A stretch of 64,000 nt of DNA from JAKAXS01 sp041940525 (GTDB taxonomy: Bacteria; Pseudomonadota; Alphaproteobacteria; Rhizobiales; Hyphomicrobiaceae): the NCBI GenBank assembly GCA_041940525.1, contig JBGTSB010000003.1, forward strand, positions 55,320-119,319. The letters are read 5' to 3'. Numbering within the stretch: position 1 is the stretch's first letter; each line of letters opens with the position of its first letter. A program made the position numbers and the translations under genes. The notes below the pieces were generated by a model. The model searched no databases. It was not told the DNA's origin and saw only the letters and a program-made list of their open reading frames with translations. Shown piece after piece: positions 1-8,900 of this stretch.

Positions 1-15
1 CTCATCACCGCACCA
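1..15 (+). tRNA. 3' end of a tRNA, probably tRNA-Leu (partial)
   Basis: The first 15 bases end in an encoded CCA preceded by discriminator A and a 7-base strand TCACCGC, which would pair with a 5' acceptor strand GCGGTGA. Leucine tRNAs with that acceptor start and discriminator A are common in bacteria. The body and anticodon lie outside the window, so the identity is an inference from the acceptor stem only. Confidence 0.45.
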
Positions 16-51
16 TTTGGAACCGCAACGCGGAACTGTGAAACGCGGTGC

Positions 52-82
52 CTAACATTGGACTTTACACGCCAAGTGTTAG
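52..82. other. Inverted repeat / hairpin between tRNA fragment and SDR gene
   Basis: CTAACATTGG (52-61) pairs with CCAA-G-TGTTAG (72-82), giving a 10-bp stem with one bulged G and a 10-base loop. It lies downstream of the tRNA fragment and may help 3'-end processing or termination. There is no T-run after it. Confidence 0.35.
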
Positions 83-104
83 GAGAATGCAAACGGCCTA
101 CACC

Positions 105-126
105 CCGCAAGTATGCGGCTTTTTCT
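105..126 (+). terminator. Short intrinsic terminator
   Basis: CCGCA (105-109), loop AGTA, TGCGG (114-118), then CTTTTTCTT. The 5-bp GC stem with T-run points along the + strand, so it probably ends the transcript of the upstream tRNA. It abuts the stop codon of the convergent SDR gene. Confidence 0.55.
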
Positions 127-1007
127 TATTCGTCCTTATTTCTGGGCTTAAGAAGCCACCCCAGCAGTGGAACCAAACCCGGATGCGGCAATACGCGCAG
201 AACCGGCATCCCAATAAGCGAAAGCAAGCCGGGTATGACCACCTTCTTGCCGAGCTTGAATTGCCACCAGATGGCGCTCGCCACGCGCTCCGGCGATAGG
301 GCAGGCAGCAGATCGCGATAAAACGCCGTCTCCGCGCCCATGTCCTCGTGAAATCCGGTTTCCACCGGTCCCGGCGCTGCAACACAAATCCGAACGCCAA
401 GGCCCGAACATTCGCAGGCGATCGCCTCAGTAAACGAGAGCACGTAGGCCTTGCTCGCGTAATAGGCCGCCTGATACGGCCCCGGCACGTAGCCTCCCAA
501 CGAGGCAACGTTGATAATCCCGCCGCGCCCACGCGCAATCATTTGCGGTAGCGCTTGCCGGGTCAGCCGGGTCACGGCGCCAACGTTCAACTGCGTGAGC
601 CGATCGATATCTTCAACGCTATGGCCAGTCATCGCGCCGCCCAGTCCCATGCCGGCGTTGTTGATCAGAATGTCGAGATAAAGCCCATGTGCGTCGAGCG
701 CGGCTTCGATCTGCGCGAACGCCGCCGGCTCCGTGATGTCGAGCGCTAGCGGAACTGCCGCGCTGTCGCGATAGTTCGCCTCGATGGCTTCGGCCGCTTG
801 CTTGCAAGGCCCTAAATGGCGCGCGACGAGCACGACCGCGCGCTTGTCCTTCGCCGCCCGCCGCGCCAGTGCCAAGCCTATGCCGCGAGAAGCTCCTGTG
901 ATGACCACGGCAGGCCGTTTACCGGCAGCATCCGCGATCGCCTGCGGGTCCTGCTGCGCGCGCCGGGAAATCCAAACGTTAGCCAAGCGGGCCAGGTGGT
1001 CGATCAT
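126..1007 (-). CDS. SDR family oxidoreductase
   Basis: Short-chain dehydrogenase/reductase of 293 residues. The Rossmann cofactor motif TGASRGIG is at residues 37-44, the structural NNAG at 116-119, and the catalytic Ser169, Tyr182 and Lys186 (YxxxK) are all present, so it should be an active NAD(P)(H)-dependent oxidoreductase. An N-terminal leader of about 30 residues precedes the domain. A hydrophobic, proline-rich C-terminal tail (about residues 255-290) could bind membrane or form a substrate lid. The substrate cannot be told from sequence; classical SDRs with such tails often act on lipophilic compounds. It stands alone, convergent with a terminator at its 3' end. Confidence 0.88.
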   Translation of the reverse strand: MIDHLARLANVWISRRAQQDPQAIADAAGKRPAVVITGASRGIGLALARRAAKDKRAVVLVARHLGPCKQAAEAIEANYRDSAAVPLALDITEPAAFAQIEAALDAHGLYLDILINNAGMGLGGAMTGHSVEDIDRLTQLNVGAVTRLTRQALPQMIARGRGGIINVASLGGYVPGPYQAAYYASKAYVLSFTEAIACECSGLGVRICVAAPGPVETGFHEDMGAETAFYRDLLPALSPERVASAIWWQFKLGKKVVIPGLLSLIGMPVLRVLPHPGLVPLLGWLLKPRNKDE

Positions 1008-1065
1008 GACGCCTCATTGCTGACAGCGGCGCCGGGCGACCGCTGAGCCCGCAATATAGGCAACC

Positions 1066-1437
1066 CTACAGTGATGCACAGCCCGCCGCTGCTGCAGCCG
1101 GCCGGCTCCTTGTCGTCGTTTGGCGGGTCTTCTTGCGCTTGCCCCACCGGATCGGCTTCACCGGCGGCTCGTCAATATCGCAGTGCCAGAGGTCATGCTG
1201 AACCTGCAGGCCCAGCCAATAGCGCGCGCCTTGACCGAGTGCGATGCCCAGCCGTTGCGCCATCTTGCGGTCGACGCTGCGCCTCTCCGCCAGCAAATCG
1301 CCAAGCATACGTGCCGAGATGCCAAGGTGACGGGCGAGCGCGGCACGGGTCATCCCGAGGCACGGCAGAATGTCCTCCCGAAGAATTTCCCCCGGATGAG
1401 GCGGTTCTGGCAGATCCTCTATGAATGTCCTGTACAT
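1066..1437 (-). CDS. higA: HigA-family addiction-module antitoxin / XRE regulator, orphan
   Basis: A 123-residue protein of the HigA/VapI type. An N-terminal HPGEIL segment leads into a Cro/C1 helix-turn-helix at about residues 27-70 (GMTRAALARHLGIS...). The typical WLGLQVQHDLW helix follows at 74-84, and then a basic, Ala-rich tail. The start chosen (1437) has GGAG upstream; the frame stays open 30 codons further but without a ribosome-binding site. No HigB-like toxin frame lies upstream, where the toxin usually sits: 1438-1694 has no coding signal. It is therefore an orphan antitoxin or an ordinary autoregulator. An imperfect palindrome at 1467-1482 could be its operator. Confidence 0.8.
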   Translation of the reverse strand: MYRTFIEDLPEPPHPGEILREDILPCLGMTRAALARHLGISARMLGDLLAERRSVDRKMAQRLGIALGQGARYWLGLQVQHDLWHCDIDEPPVKPIRWGKRKKTRQTTTRSRPAAAAAGCASL

Positions 1438-1466
1438 CGCTCCGCTTCGAGTTTTTTTGAATATGA

Positions 1467-1482
1467 CACTATTAATACAGTG
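1467..1482. promoter_or_regulatory. Candidate operator upstream of the HigA-like gene
   Basis: CACT and AGTG arms flank an AT-rich centre (16 bases, five of eight pairs match) 30 bases upstream of the chosen start. HigA-type proteins usually repress their own promoter through such palindromes. There is no binding evidence. Confidence 0.3.
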
Positions 1483-1694
1483 ATTTGCTAAAGCAGAGGT
1501 TGAGAAGGCAGAGACAAAACACGGCAAATAGGGAGAAAAGACTGACTTGTGATTATTGAGACTCGTTCATCCGTCCACGGCGGGCCGAAATGGTTGCCGT
1601 CAAAACTGCGACAGTTCAATGACTACTCCGGCCGTATCTGCAACTGATCTATCGGCGTGAGCGGATTGAAGAGGAGCGAAAACACTACTCGGGA

Positions 1695-1770
1695 TGGTGC
1701 CGCTTGCGTGACTTGAACACGCGACCCCCGCATTACGAATGCGGTGCTCTACCAGCTGAGCTAAAGCGGC
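1695..1770 (-). tRNA. tRNA-Thr (CGT)
   Basis: 76 bases including encoded CCA. The acceptor stem GCCGCTT pairs with AAGCGGC, the D arm GCTC/GAGC is present, and the anticodon stem CCGCA/TGCGG encloses loop TTCGTAA, giving anticodon CGT (reads ACG). The T arm contains GTTCAAGTC. A weak promoter may lie upstream on the minus strand (TTGCAA at 1818-1823, 17-base spacer, TATCCC at 1795-1800). Confidence 0.95.
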
Positions 1771-2040
1771 GTTCCCTGTCTGGGAAGAAGCGCAGGGATA
1801 ACCGGTGCTTTGGCCGATTGCAAGGCCTTCAATCGCCAGCCGAAACGATGAGTCACAGCCCAATTGTCAGACGGCTCAGGCCCCCGTTATCCGGCTCACC
1901 TCGAAGCCCGGAACATGGAAAAGCGGAGCACGGTGCCGGGTAACACCATGTTCCGCTTGTTGTCTTGGGCGTTGCGAGAGGCCAGCCAGCTTGCGATCTG
2001 GGTCAAGTGGATGGCTGGACCCGGCTACAGCACGGTCCCC
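1771..2040. other. Gene-free stretch upstream of tRNA-Thr
   Basis: Apart from the weak tRNA promoter noted in the tRNA-Thr entry, I see no coding frame, hairpin or repeat that I can support here. Confidence 0.4.
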
Positions 2041-2334
2041 TCAGCCGTGAGCGGCCCCGGAGCGGGCCCAGTCGAACAACTTGCGCCGCGGCATCGGCAC
2101 GACAACATCGTCTTCTCTGAATTCGTGTTTGGGGAGCAATTCCCAGTCCATCTCGCGGATGGCTTTGCGGACGGTCTCGTCGGTCGTCAGGTCCCAGGCG
2201 ACCCAAGAGCTTTCTTGCAGCCGGCCATTGGCCCAGCGGCGGGCGCGTAGGAAGTTGTCTTCAATTTGATATTCAACGCCAGCCTGAACCGCTGACGGCA
2301 TCCAAGAGGACGACTTTTTCAAACACGCAGACAT
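2041..2334 (-). CDS. Small hypothetical protein
   Basis: 97 residues, no family recognised. The start at 2334 has GGAG six bases upstream. An alternative ATG 12 bases further up has no such site and contains that GGAG within it. The N-terminus is Cys/Lys/Ser-rich. The middle is hydrophilic, with several Trp and acidic residues (RARRWANGRLQESSWVAWDL), and there is no signal peptide or membrane segment. Codon use resembles the neighbours, which supports a real gene, probably cytoplasmic. An inverted repeat at 2364-2393 lies directly upstream and could control it. Confidence 0.55.
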   Translation of the reverse strand: MSACLKKSSSWMPSAVQAGVEYQIEDNFLRARRWANGRLQESSWVAWDLTTDETVRKAIREMDWELLPKHEFREDDVVVPMPRRKLFDWARSGAAHG

Positions 2335-2363
2335 TACGAACTCCATACAATTACTACTGCGAC

Positions 2364-2393
2364 GTTAAGAGTTTAGACTCCGTTACTCTTAAC
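2364..2393. repeat. Perfect 8-bp inverted repeat upstream of small gene
   Basis: GTTAAGAG (2364-2371) and CTCTTAAC (2386-2393) flank 14 bases. It lies between two divergent genes, 30 bases upstream of the minus-strand start, so an operator or 5'-leader hairpin are both possible. Confidence 0.4.
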
Positions 2394-2589
2394 AAACCCC
2401 TAACGGTTTCGGTTTGAGCTCGAGAGGCCTACGAGATCGCTCACGCGCGCCAAGTCATCCACACGCCGTCGAACGCTGCGCGAACGTGACCGCCGCGCCC
2501 TAGACAGCGGCTCCCAGGGTGTGGCCTGTTAGCGCTGCTGGCGGCACGCGTTGGGCGCCAGCACCAGCCCACGCACCGCGGAGACCGAC

Positions 2590-3951
2590 ATGGAAGCTAT
2601 CAGCCAAGCACTCTCGTCCCTGAATTCGATTGTCTGGGGTGTGCCGATGCTCGTGCTGATCTTGGGCGTTGGCCTCTATCTCACCATCGGCTTGCGATTG
2701 ATGAGTATTCTCAGGCTGCCAGTCAGTTTCAAACTGCTGTGGCGCGGCCTCGCCTCGCGCGGCGCGGGTGACATCAGCCCATTCAACGCTTTGATGACAT
2801 CACTGTCGGCGACGATCGGCACCGGAAACATCGCCGGTGTCGCGACAGCCATTTTCCTCGGTGGCCCGGGCGCGGTTTTCTGGATGTGGATGACGGCGCT
2901 GGTCGGCATGGCCACCAAATACGCTGAGGCCGTCTGCGCCGTGCAGTACCGCGAGACGGACGAGCGCGGCAACTTCGTCGGCGGCCCGATGTATTACATC
3001 AAGAACGGCATGGGCGAGAACTGGAAGTGGCTGGCCGTCTGCTTCGCCCTGTTTGCAGGTGTCGCGGGGTTCGGCATTGGTAACATGGTGCAGGCAAACT
3101 CTATCGCCGACGCCTTGAACGCAAACTTTGCAGTCCCCGAAGAGGTGACAGGCGGCGTGCTGGTCGTGCTCGTTGGTGCGGTTCTGCTCGGCGGCATCAA
3201 ACGCATCGCGACGGTGGCTGGAAAGCTGGTGCCATTCATGGCCATTGCCTATGCCATCGGCGGTACCATCGTGTTGGCGATGAACGCAGGCGAAATCGGC
3301 AACGCGCTGTCGCTCATTTTCACGCACGCATTTAACCCGGCTGCCGCCACCGGAGGTTTCGCCGGCGCGGCCGTTTGGGCGGCCATCCGTTTTGGTGTCG
3401 CTCGCGGTGTCTTTTCCAATGAAGCCGGGCTCGGGTCCGCGCCGATCGCACACGCGGCAGCGCAAACGAGAGGCCCGGTGAGCCAAGGCCTCGTTGCAAT
3501 GCTGGGCACTTTTATCGACACGATTATCGTGTGCAGCTTCACCGCGCTCGTTATTCTCGTGACCGGCGCCTGGACAAGCGGCGAAACCGGCGCTGCGCTC
3601 ACCTCGAAGGCGTTTGAGCTCGCCCTTCCTGGAGCTGGCAATTACATCGTCACCTGCGCCATCGCGATCTTTGCTTTCACGACGATTCTTGGCTGGAGTT
3701 ACTACTGCGAACGGGCGCTGCAATACCTGTTCGGTGTTGTGATCATCGTGCCATTTCGTATCGTCTGGTCGCTCGCCGTGCTCGCTGGCGCAACCTTGAA
3801 ACTCGAGTTCGTTTGGCTTCTTGCCGATACCTTGAACGCCATGATGGCCGTGCCTAACCTGATCGCGCTCGTTGCCCTGAGCCCGGTCGTCTTCAAGATC
3901 ACAAAAGCGTTCTTTGCGTCAGGCGGGCAGTCCGAGAACAACCCGCTTTAG
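2590..3951 (+). CDS. Sodium/alanine (glycine) symporter, AGCS family
   Basis: A 453-residue inner-membrane protein with about ten or eleven hydrophobic segments. It carries the AGCS signature near residues 78-107 (LSATIGTGNIAG, GGPGAVFWMW) and the conserved later segments FSNEAGLGSAPIAHAAA and TTILGWSYYCERA. Family members import alanine or glycine with Na+. The start at 2590 has GGAG six bases upstream; the frame is open 13 codons further, but that extension looks non-coding. It stands alone between two small minus-strand genes. Alanine or glycine uptake is inferred from the family. Confidence 0.9.
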   Translation: MEAISQALSSLNSIVWGVPMLVLILGVGLYLTIGLRLMSILRLPVSFKLLWRGLASRGAGDISPFNALMTSLSATIGTGNIAGVATAIFLGGPGAVFWMWMTALVGMATKYAEAVCAVQYRETDERGNFVGGPMYYIKNGMGENWKWLAVCFALFAGVAGFGIGNMVQANSIADALNANFAVPEEVTGGVLVVLVGAVLLGGIKRIATVAGKLVPFMAIAYAIGGTIVLAMNAGEIGNALSLIFTHAFNPAAATGGFAGAAVWAAIRFGVARGVFSNEAGLGSAPIAHAAAQTRGPVSQGLVAMLGTFIDTIIVCSFTALVILVTGAWTSGETGAALTSKAFELALPGAGNYIVTCAIAIFAFTTILGWSYYCERALQYLFGVVIIVPFRIVWSLAVLAGATLKLEFVWLLADTLNAMMAVPNLIALVALSPVVFKITKAFFASGGQSENNPL

Positions 3952-3977
3952 ACTGCGCGGGGGCGGCTGGCCAGTAA

Positions 3978-4217
3978 TCAAGCGGCGAGCGGATCGCTGC
4001 GCCGCGGCACTTGCGGTACAGACGCGTGAGCCGCGCCTTGGCGGGCTTGCGCGGCGGCCTGACTTACGACTTCCAGATATTCGGAACGAAACGCGTAGAG
4101 TGTGGTGTCGATCGGCGAAAGCTGGACCCAGATCAAGTCGCGATCCAGCCATGCAACCGCTTCCATTTCCCGTGAATCACCGCGAACACGGACCGTGTCT
4201 CCGGGCTGGATGGTCAT
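3978..4217 (-). CDS. Small hypothetical protein (KOW/SH3-like?)
   Basis: 79 residues. The start at 4217 has GAGG six bases upstream, so I prefer it to the ATG nine codons earlier. The N-terminal half (IQPGDTVRVRGDSREMEAVAW) reads like a small beta-barrel of the KOW/SH3 kind. The C-terminal 25 residues are Ala/Gln-rich and basic. It is convergent with the AGCS symporter gene, 26 bases apart. I recognise no family; the barrel is an inference from the PGDxVRVR pattern. Confidence 0.55.
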   Translation of the reverse strand: MTIQPGDTVRVRGDSREMEAVAWLDRDLIWVQLSPIDTTLYAFRSEYLEVVSQAAAQARQGAAHASVPQVPRRSDPLAA

Positions 4218-4393
4218 CGAAGTCCTCGCAATACAAACTAGCATTCACATGGCTGCAAATGACGCCTGGTAAACGATATCTTAATAAGCACAGACGGGTG
4301 ATTATTGCGAGAGCAAGAGTTCTCAAATTACATCAAGTTGCGGAATAAGATTAATTTCGCATATGAAAAGCAAGGACTTTCGGTCGCCGCGAA

Positions 4394-6274
4394 TTATACC
4401 GCGCGATACGGCCGCATTACAGCAGGTGCAGACTCTTCTTCATCGTCAGCACCAGGATCATCTGGTGCTCTGGGCGAAACGAAGATCGTATGTTCTTGCG
4501 TCTTTTCCGGCTTGCTCCGCCCCTTAGACGCCGAAGCTTCGGCCGGTACGTCCTTACTAGACTTGGCTCCAGTTGATGACGTGGCTTTGCGTTCTTGCTT
4601 TTGATCACTCCCGGCATCCTTCGCCGGTGTCGCCGCTGACGTCATGTTGTCTCGCTCCTCAGTTGCCACAGTCGCAACCGGCGTTTTCTCCTGCTTCTGG
4701 GATGAAGTGTCCGCCTGCTCCTGTCCCGGTCCGGCAGCGATCTTTTCGTCCTCTCCGGTTTCAGGCGGCGCAGGCGTAGGCTCGGCAGCAGGTTCTGGAT
4801 TGGCTTTAACCGGCTCCACCTTAGTGGTGGCAACAGCAGGGGCAGGCGAAATATCCTTCTCCGGCTTCTCTTCTTGCGCAGGAGTTTCCGGCTCGGCCGT
4901 CAGATCGAGATCAGCGGGCTGTTCCTGTCCAAGCGCGACAAGCTCGTTCAACCGGTCATGAAGCGCAGCTTCGTCAGGCGCATCGCCAACGCGCTCGACC
5001 GGCACCTTCCAAACGAACGCATCCAGCTGTCCGGTCACGGGAGACACGGCCGCCCAGCGTTCCGCCACGACACCATCGGCCGTCCAAACCGCGTCACGCT
5101 GTGCGGTAACCGCCCGCGCCAGCCATTCGCGCACGCGCCCCTTATCTCCATGCTGCTCACCTTCGATACGCGCCATCAACGTTGCGGCGGCCTGCGTCAG
5201 CCGCGCATTGTCCAGTAGAGGCGACAAGGCATGGCGCGCTTCGTCGTACGCGTGCGCGTCAATCGCGGCTTTGGCCACGGCGATCGGGCTTTCAACGGCA
5301 TGCGGCCGCATGCCAGCCAATTTCTTCACCCGGTCCAGCCGGTCCCGCGGGCTGTCGCCAATGCGCGCGTAGGCATAGGCCGTCGCCAAGTCAGGATGCG
5401 GCGCCTTCTTCCAGGTGCTCTGGAGAACCTTTGCTGCTTTCGCGGTATTGCCCTGACTAGCCAAGATCCGCCCGGCAATCGCAGCAGCCGGAATGAGATC
5501 AACCGCAAGCCGGTGTGCTTCGCTGGCCAGCGTTAGAGCCTTCGCCGGGTTGTTGTCTTCCAGCTCTTGCGCTTGTGCAGTCAGCAAGACCGCGCGGCGC
5601 CTGTCGGCCGTTGGCTTGTCGATGTGACCATTGCGTTTGGCCGTGGCGAGTGTTTCGAGCGCGCCGGCCCAATTCCCTTGGCGGCACTGCAAGTCAAACA
5701 AAGCATCAATCGGCCAGGCAAGTTTGGGATTGAGTTCCAGGGCGCGCTGCGAATAGTGCAGCGCCGGTTCAGGGGCGTTCTCGCGCTGGGCTTCAACGAA
5801 CAAGCCGCGCAGGCCAAGCTGCTCTGTATCGGGTGAAGCCAACATCGACTCAAAAATCCGCCGTGCGGTGGCGCGATCGCCAGACAGTTGCGCGGCTTGC
5901 GCGCGTAGCAGCTGCGTCAACGGCTCATTCGGCAGGGACTTGCGCGCCTGGATCGCATAACGCGTTGCGTTCGCACGGTCTCCAGCACCAACGGCGATCA
6001 TGCCGCTGGACAACGCATCCAGACCACGCTGCTGTCGCCTGCGATTGATGAAGCGACCGAGGATAGCCGGGCTGTCCCACATGTGCCGTATTAGCGACCA
6101 CACCACTCCGAGCAACGCCATCACCGCGACGACGATAACGACCGCGTGGAAGACACTCGTTTCGATTTGTTGGTTTTCCCAATTGATGACGAGCTGCCCG
6201 GGACGGTCCGCGAGCCAGGCGAGGCCGGAGGCAACAACCAGCACTACAAGGAGAAAAGCGACAAGGCGCAACAT
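4394..6274 (-). CDS. hemY: HemY-like tetratricopeptide membrane protein
   Basis: 626 residues. Two N-terminal membrane segments (about 2-22 and 43-65) flank the conserved RPGQLVINWENQQIETS region of the HemY N-terminal family. TPR-like helical repeats follow to about residue 430 (for example GDRANATRYAIQARKSLPNEPL). The last 190 residues are low-complexity, rich in Pro, Glu, Ala and Lys, and longer than in typical HemY. HemY proteins sit beside heme genes in alphaproteobacteria, but their biochemical role is unsettled; this is not the Bacillus HemY oxidase. It ends the hemC-hemD-Mic60-hemY run, 11 bases after the Mic60 gene, so it is probably cotranscribed. Confidence 0.87.
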   Translation of the reverse strand: MLRLVAFLLVVLVVASGLAWLADRPGQLVINWENQQIETSVFHAVVIVVAVMALLGVVWSLIRHMWDSPAILGRFINRRRQQRGLDALSSGMIAVGAGDRANATRYAIQARKSLPNEPLTQLLRAQAAQLSGDRATARRIFESMLASPDTEQLGLRGLFVEAQRENAPEPALHYSQRALELNPKLAWPIDALFDLQCRQGNWAGALETLATAKRNGHIDKPTADRRRAVLLTAQAQELEDNNPAKALTLASEAHRLAVDLIPAAAIAGRILASQGNTAKAAKVLQSTWKKAPHPDLATAYAYARIGDSPRDRLDRVKKLAGMRPHAVESPIAVAKAAIDAHAYDEARHALSPLLDNARLTQAAATLMARIEGEQHGDKGRVREWLARAVTAQRDAVWTADGVVAERWAAVSPVTGQLDAFVWKVPVERVGDAPDEAALHDRLNELVALGQEQPADLDLTAEPETPAQEEKPEKDISPAPAVATTKVEPVKANPEPAAEPTPAPPETGEDEKIAAGPGQEQADTSSQKQEKTPVATVATEERDNMTSAATPAKDAGSDQKQERKATSSTGAKSSKDVPAEASASKGRSKPEKTQEHTIFVSPRAPDDPGADDEEESAPAVMRPYRAV

Positions 6275-6285
6275 CGTGGGTGTCC

Positions 6286-8058
6286 TTACGGCTGGGCTGT
6301 TTCAGGAGACGAGGGTGGAAGCGGCGCTGGCGTTTCCGGCCTGACTGAGCCAGGCGCCGGCAGCCGTTCTGCAGAGCTGTCATTCGCGGGCGAATTGCCG
6401 TCGGCGGCACCGGCTTCACTTGGCTCGCCGGGTGAATCGGACGTCAAAGACGCTTCAAGCTGATCCTCGATCTGGCCAATCGCGTCATCAACGGCATGGC
6501 GTGCTTCGACCTTTGTCAGCCAGTCTTGCGCTGGGCCGGAAGCAGCAGGAGGAATTGTCTTGGCATGTTCGAGTACTTCTCCGAGGCGCCCCTCGGTCAA
6601 TGCGTTCTGCATGCGCGAGACAACAGCGCTGGCGCTCTTGTCGTCGTCGGTCGGATTGAGGTTTCGCACCCTTACGATCGATTTCGCGCCGGCAACGAGC
6701 TTGTCGATCACGCCGCCCTTCTCTGGCATTTCAGCCGCGTCGATGACGGCATTCGCGACGGGCCGGAACTCCTGGCGCAGTTCGCCAATCGTCGCCACGC
6801 CGGTACCTTGAAACCGGCCCAGTGGCGACAGGTCAAGCTTACCGCCGGCGACATCGCGAACCTTGGACAGTGCGTCGGTGTAAGGTTGCCCGCTGTCCAC
6901 GAGGCGTTTCAGGTTGGCAAGCTGCAGCGACACGACGATGCGCTCTGCATTCGTGCGGCGTTCCTCTTCGCTCTTGATAACAGCCGCCAAGCCATCTTCC
7001 AGCGCTGCCAGCTTCTTGCTCAACGGGTCAATCGCTTCACCGACGCCGCCTTTCACTTGCGTTGAAACGGTGCTCTTCAACTCACTAAACTCACTAGAAA
7101 GCTTTGCAGCTTCCTCCTGAAGAACTTGCATCTTCGCGGCGTCGCGTTCGCTGTCGGCCTTCAAGGTTTCAATGCGCTGTTCAAGCCGGGCCGCTTCGGT
7201 TTTCAAACCGCTGATATCGCCGCTAAGCCGCTGCGTTCCAGCCCGTGCCGCGACGGCATCCTTGGCGGCCTCTCTAATACGAGACTCAACATTCTGCGGC
7301 ATCGACCGCCGCACTTGATCGATTTCCTTGGTCAGCGAAGTCTGGACGTCTGAAAGTTTGCCCGACACGGCAACGAGCTGCGAAATGCCGCCTTCGGATG
7401 CGCCGTCTTGCGCACCCTTGGCGATCGTCGCAAGCCGTTGGTCAAGCGCATCCAGACGCTTCTCGGTCGCTTCGCTCAGCGCCGCGGAAGACGCCTCTTT
7501 CAATGCGTCCTGCGTTTCCTGCGCGATGGCTTGCTGCGTCTTGCTCAAGCTCGCGGTCTGCGTTTCCAAGTCAGCGATACGCTTGTCGACTGCGCTAAGC
7601 TCACCAGAGACAGCCTGAGTGCCATTCGACTGCTCGACTGCAGCAAGGCGGCGCTCAAGCTTCCAAGTCTGCGTTTTGAGATCCTGCGCCGGGGTGGTCA
7701 CGCCAAGATATGGTGCGACCCACTCCGCCGCTGCCACGGCAAACACGCCGCCCGCGATGCCAGCCAGCACGTGACTGAAGATCCCGGCACCTGACGTCCG
7801 CGCTGGTGGTGGCGTCCCTTTTGCGCTGTCCTTACCCTCGGCTTTCGCCGTCGAGGCATCCTTGTCCTTGACGTCGGCCTTGCCCGGTTCGCTGGCCTTG
7901 GTTTGATCGGTCGGCCCGGCCGCGGCGCTAGCCTTGTCTGAACTAGCGGCCTTCTTCTCCGGTTCTTTGCCGGCAGCCGTGACGTCCTCGGCTTTCAAGT
8001 CCAAGGTCGCGTGCGGCCTTTTAGCATCGGACGGGTTGTCTTTTTTCGAGTTCGACAT
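6286..8058 (-). CDS. Mitofilin/Mic60-family inner-membrane protein
   Basis: 590 residues. A hydrophilic, Lys/Ala/Asp-rich cytoplasmic N-terminus (about 1-85) leads to one membrane segment (about 90-115). A long coiled-coil region with many Glu/Lys/Ala heptads follows, and then a conserved C-terminal mitofilin-like region (about 390-540, from IVVSLQLANLKRLVDSG). Alphaproteobacterial Mic60 homologues shape intracytoplasmic membranes and lie in heme operons, as here between hemD and hemY. The start at 8058 replaces a longer open frame. A Shine-Dalgarno GGAG lies 12 bases upstream, rather far. The acidic, Pro-rich tail is variable in this family. Confidence 0.85.
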   Translation of the reverse strand: MSNSKKDNPSDAKRPHATLDLKAEDVTAAGKEPEKKAASSDKASAAAGPTDQTKASEPGKADVKDKDASTAKAEGKDSAKGTPPPARTSGAGIFSHVLAGIAGGVFAVAAAEWVAPYLGVTTPAQDLKTQTWKLERRLAAVEQSNGTQAVSGELSAVDKRIADLETQTASLSKTQQAIAQETQDALKEASSAALSEATEKRLDALDQRLATIAKGAQDGASEGGISQLVAVSGKLSDVQTSLTKEIDQVRRSMPQNVESRIREAAKDAVAARAGTQRLSGDISGLKTEAARLEQRIETLKADSERDAAKMQVLQEEAAKLSSEFSELKSTVSTQVKGGVGEAIDPLSKKLAALEDGLAAVIKSEEERRTNAERIVVSLQLANLKRLVDSGQPYTDALSKVRDVAGGKLDLSPLGRFQGTGVATIGELRQEFRPVANAVIDAAEMPEKGGVIDKLVAGAKSIVRVRNLNPTDDDKSASAVVSRMQNALTEGRLGEVLEHAKTIPPAASGPAQDWLTKVEARHAVDDAIGQIEDQLEASLTSDSPGEPSEAGAADGNSPANDSSAERLPAPGSVRPETPAPLPPSSPETAQP

Positions 8059-8171
8059 GAAACAGAAGTTCTCCGGACGTAAACGAAGGTGCACCGGCAA
8101 GGGGAATCGCACGCTTCGTAGCGGCAATTTGAAAGCCAAAATGTGTGTGGTTTACTAAGGCTCAATGGCGC

Positions 8172-8900
8172 TCAGTGCTGATTTGACGCTAACTCTCCTA
8201 CTAAGGCCAGTATTTCTTCCAATGCTGGCCGTGCTGCAACATAAATCGGCTGCGAAGCATCAAAGTCCAAGCTATCGGCGACGGCCTGCGACAGACAGAA
8301 GTAGACCATGCAACCTGCCGCATCGCCAACCCCAGCGTTTTCAGCCAGCCGGACGAACAGTTTCGCGGTGCGTGGCGACATTAAGATGACGCCGCCGGCT
8401 GTGCCGGACCGGATTTGCGAAATAACCGCGTCTGGCAGCGATTGGGCCTCAACCATCGTGTAAACAATCTCGCGGCGGACCTTGAACTCATGTTCGCGCA
8501 ATGCCGCCGGGAGGTCAAAGGCCATAGCGTCGCCGCTGAGGTAGAGCAAAGGCCCATCGCCGGGTCTGAAACGGCTCTGGATCACGTCAACAAGTTCGCG
8601 GGCGCCCTTTTCGCCGGAATACACCGTCGTGAATCCAACAGAGCGCGCCAGCTCTTCGCTAGCCGGCCCGGCGACGATGACGGGCAATTTAGTCGCGGCT
8701 TTCAATGACGGGGATTGCGCCAGCGCCCGCAGTGCGTTCCGGCTGGTAGCAATGATCGCCTGCGCATCTTCGGGCGGCGCTTCAACCGTTGCGAAGTCCG
8801 GTCGCAACAGCGGCGCGAGCGATACCGTGTGACCGAGGTCAAGGAGTGGCCGTGTTAGCCGTTCTGAATCCGCTTCGGGTCTGGTGACGATCAGATGCAT
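8172..8900 (-). CDS. hemD: Uroporphyrinogen-III synthase
   Basis: 242 residues, usual length. The two-lobed HemD fold is visible: an N-terminal VTRPEADSERLTRPL segment, a central VAGPASEELARSVGF and a later ILMSPRTAKLF, matching the family's weakly conserved signature. It cyclises hydroxymethylbilane, inverting ring D, to uroporphyrinogen III in heme and B12 synthesis. Its ATG overlaps the stop of hemC by one base (TGATG), so translation is probably coupled. There is a 113-base gap before the Mic60 gene. Confidence 0.9.
   Translation of the reverse strand: MHLIVTRPEADSERLTRPLLDLGHTVSLAPLLRPDFATVEAPPEDAQAIIATSRNALRALAQSPSLKAATKLPVIVAGPASEELARSVGFTTVYSGEKGARELVDVIQSRFRPGDGPLLYLSGDAMAFDLPAALREHEFKVRREIVYTMVEAQSLPDAVISQIRSGTAGGVILMSPRTAKLFVRLAENAGVGDAAGCMVYFCLSQAVADSLDFDASQPIYVAARPALEEILALVGELASNQH

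Noticed and set aside
1600..1863. Small minus-strand frame across tRNA-Thr
   Set aside because: It runs straight through a complete tRNA gene.
2800..3723. Minus-strand frame of 307 codons opposite the symporter
   Set aside because: Antisense shadow, hydrophilic low-information sequence.
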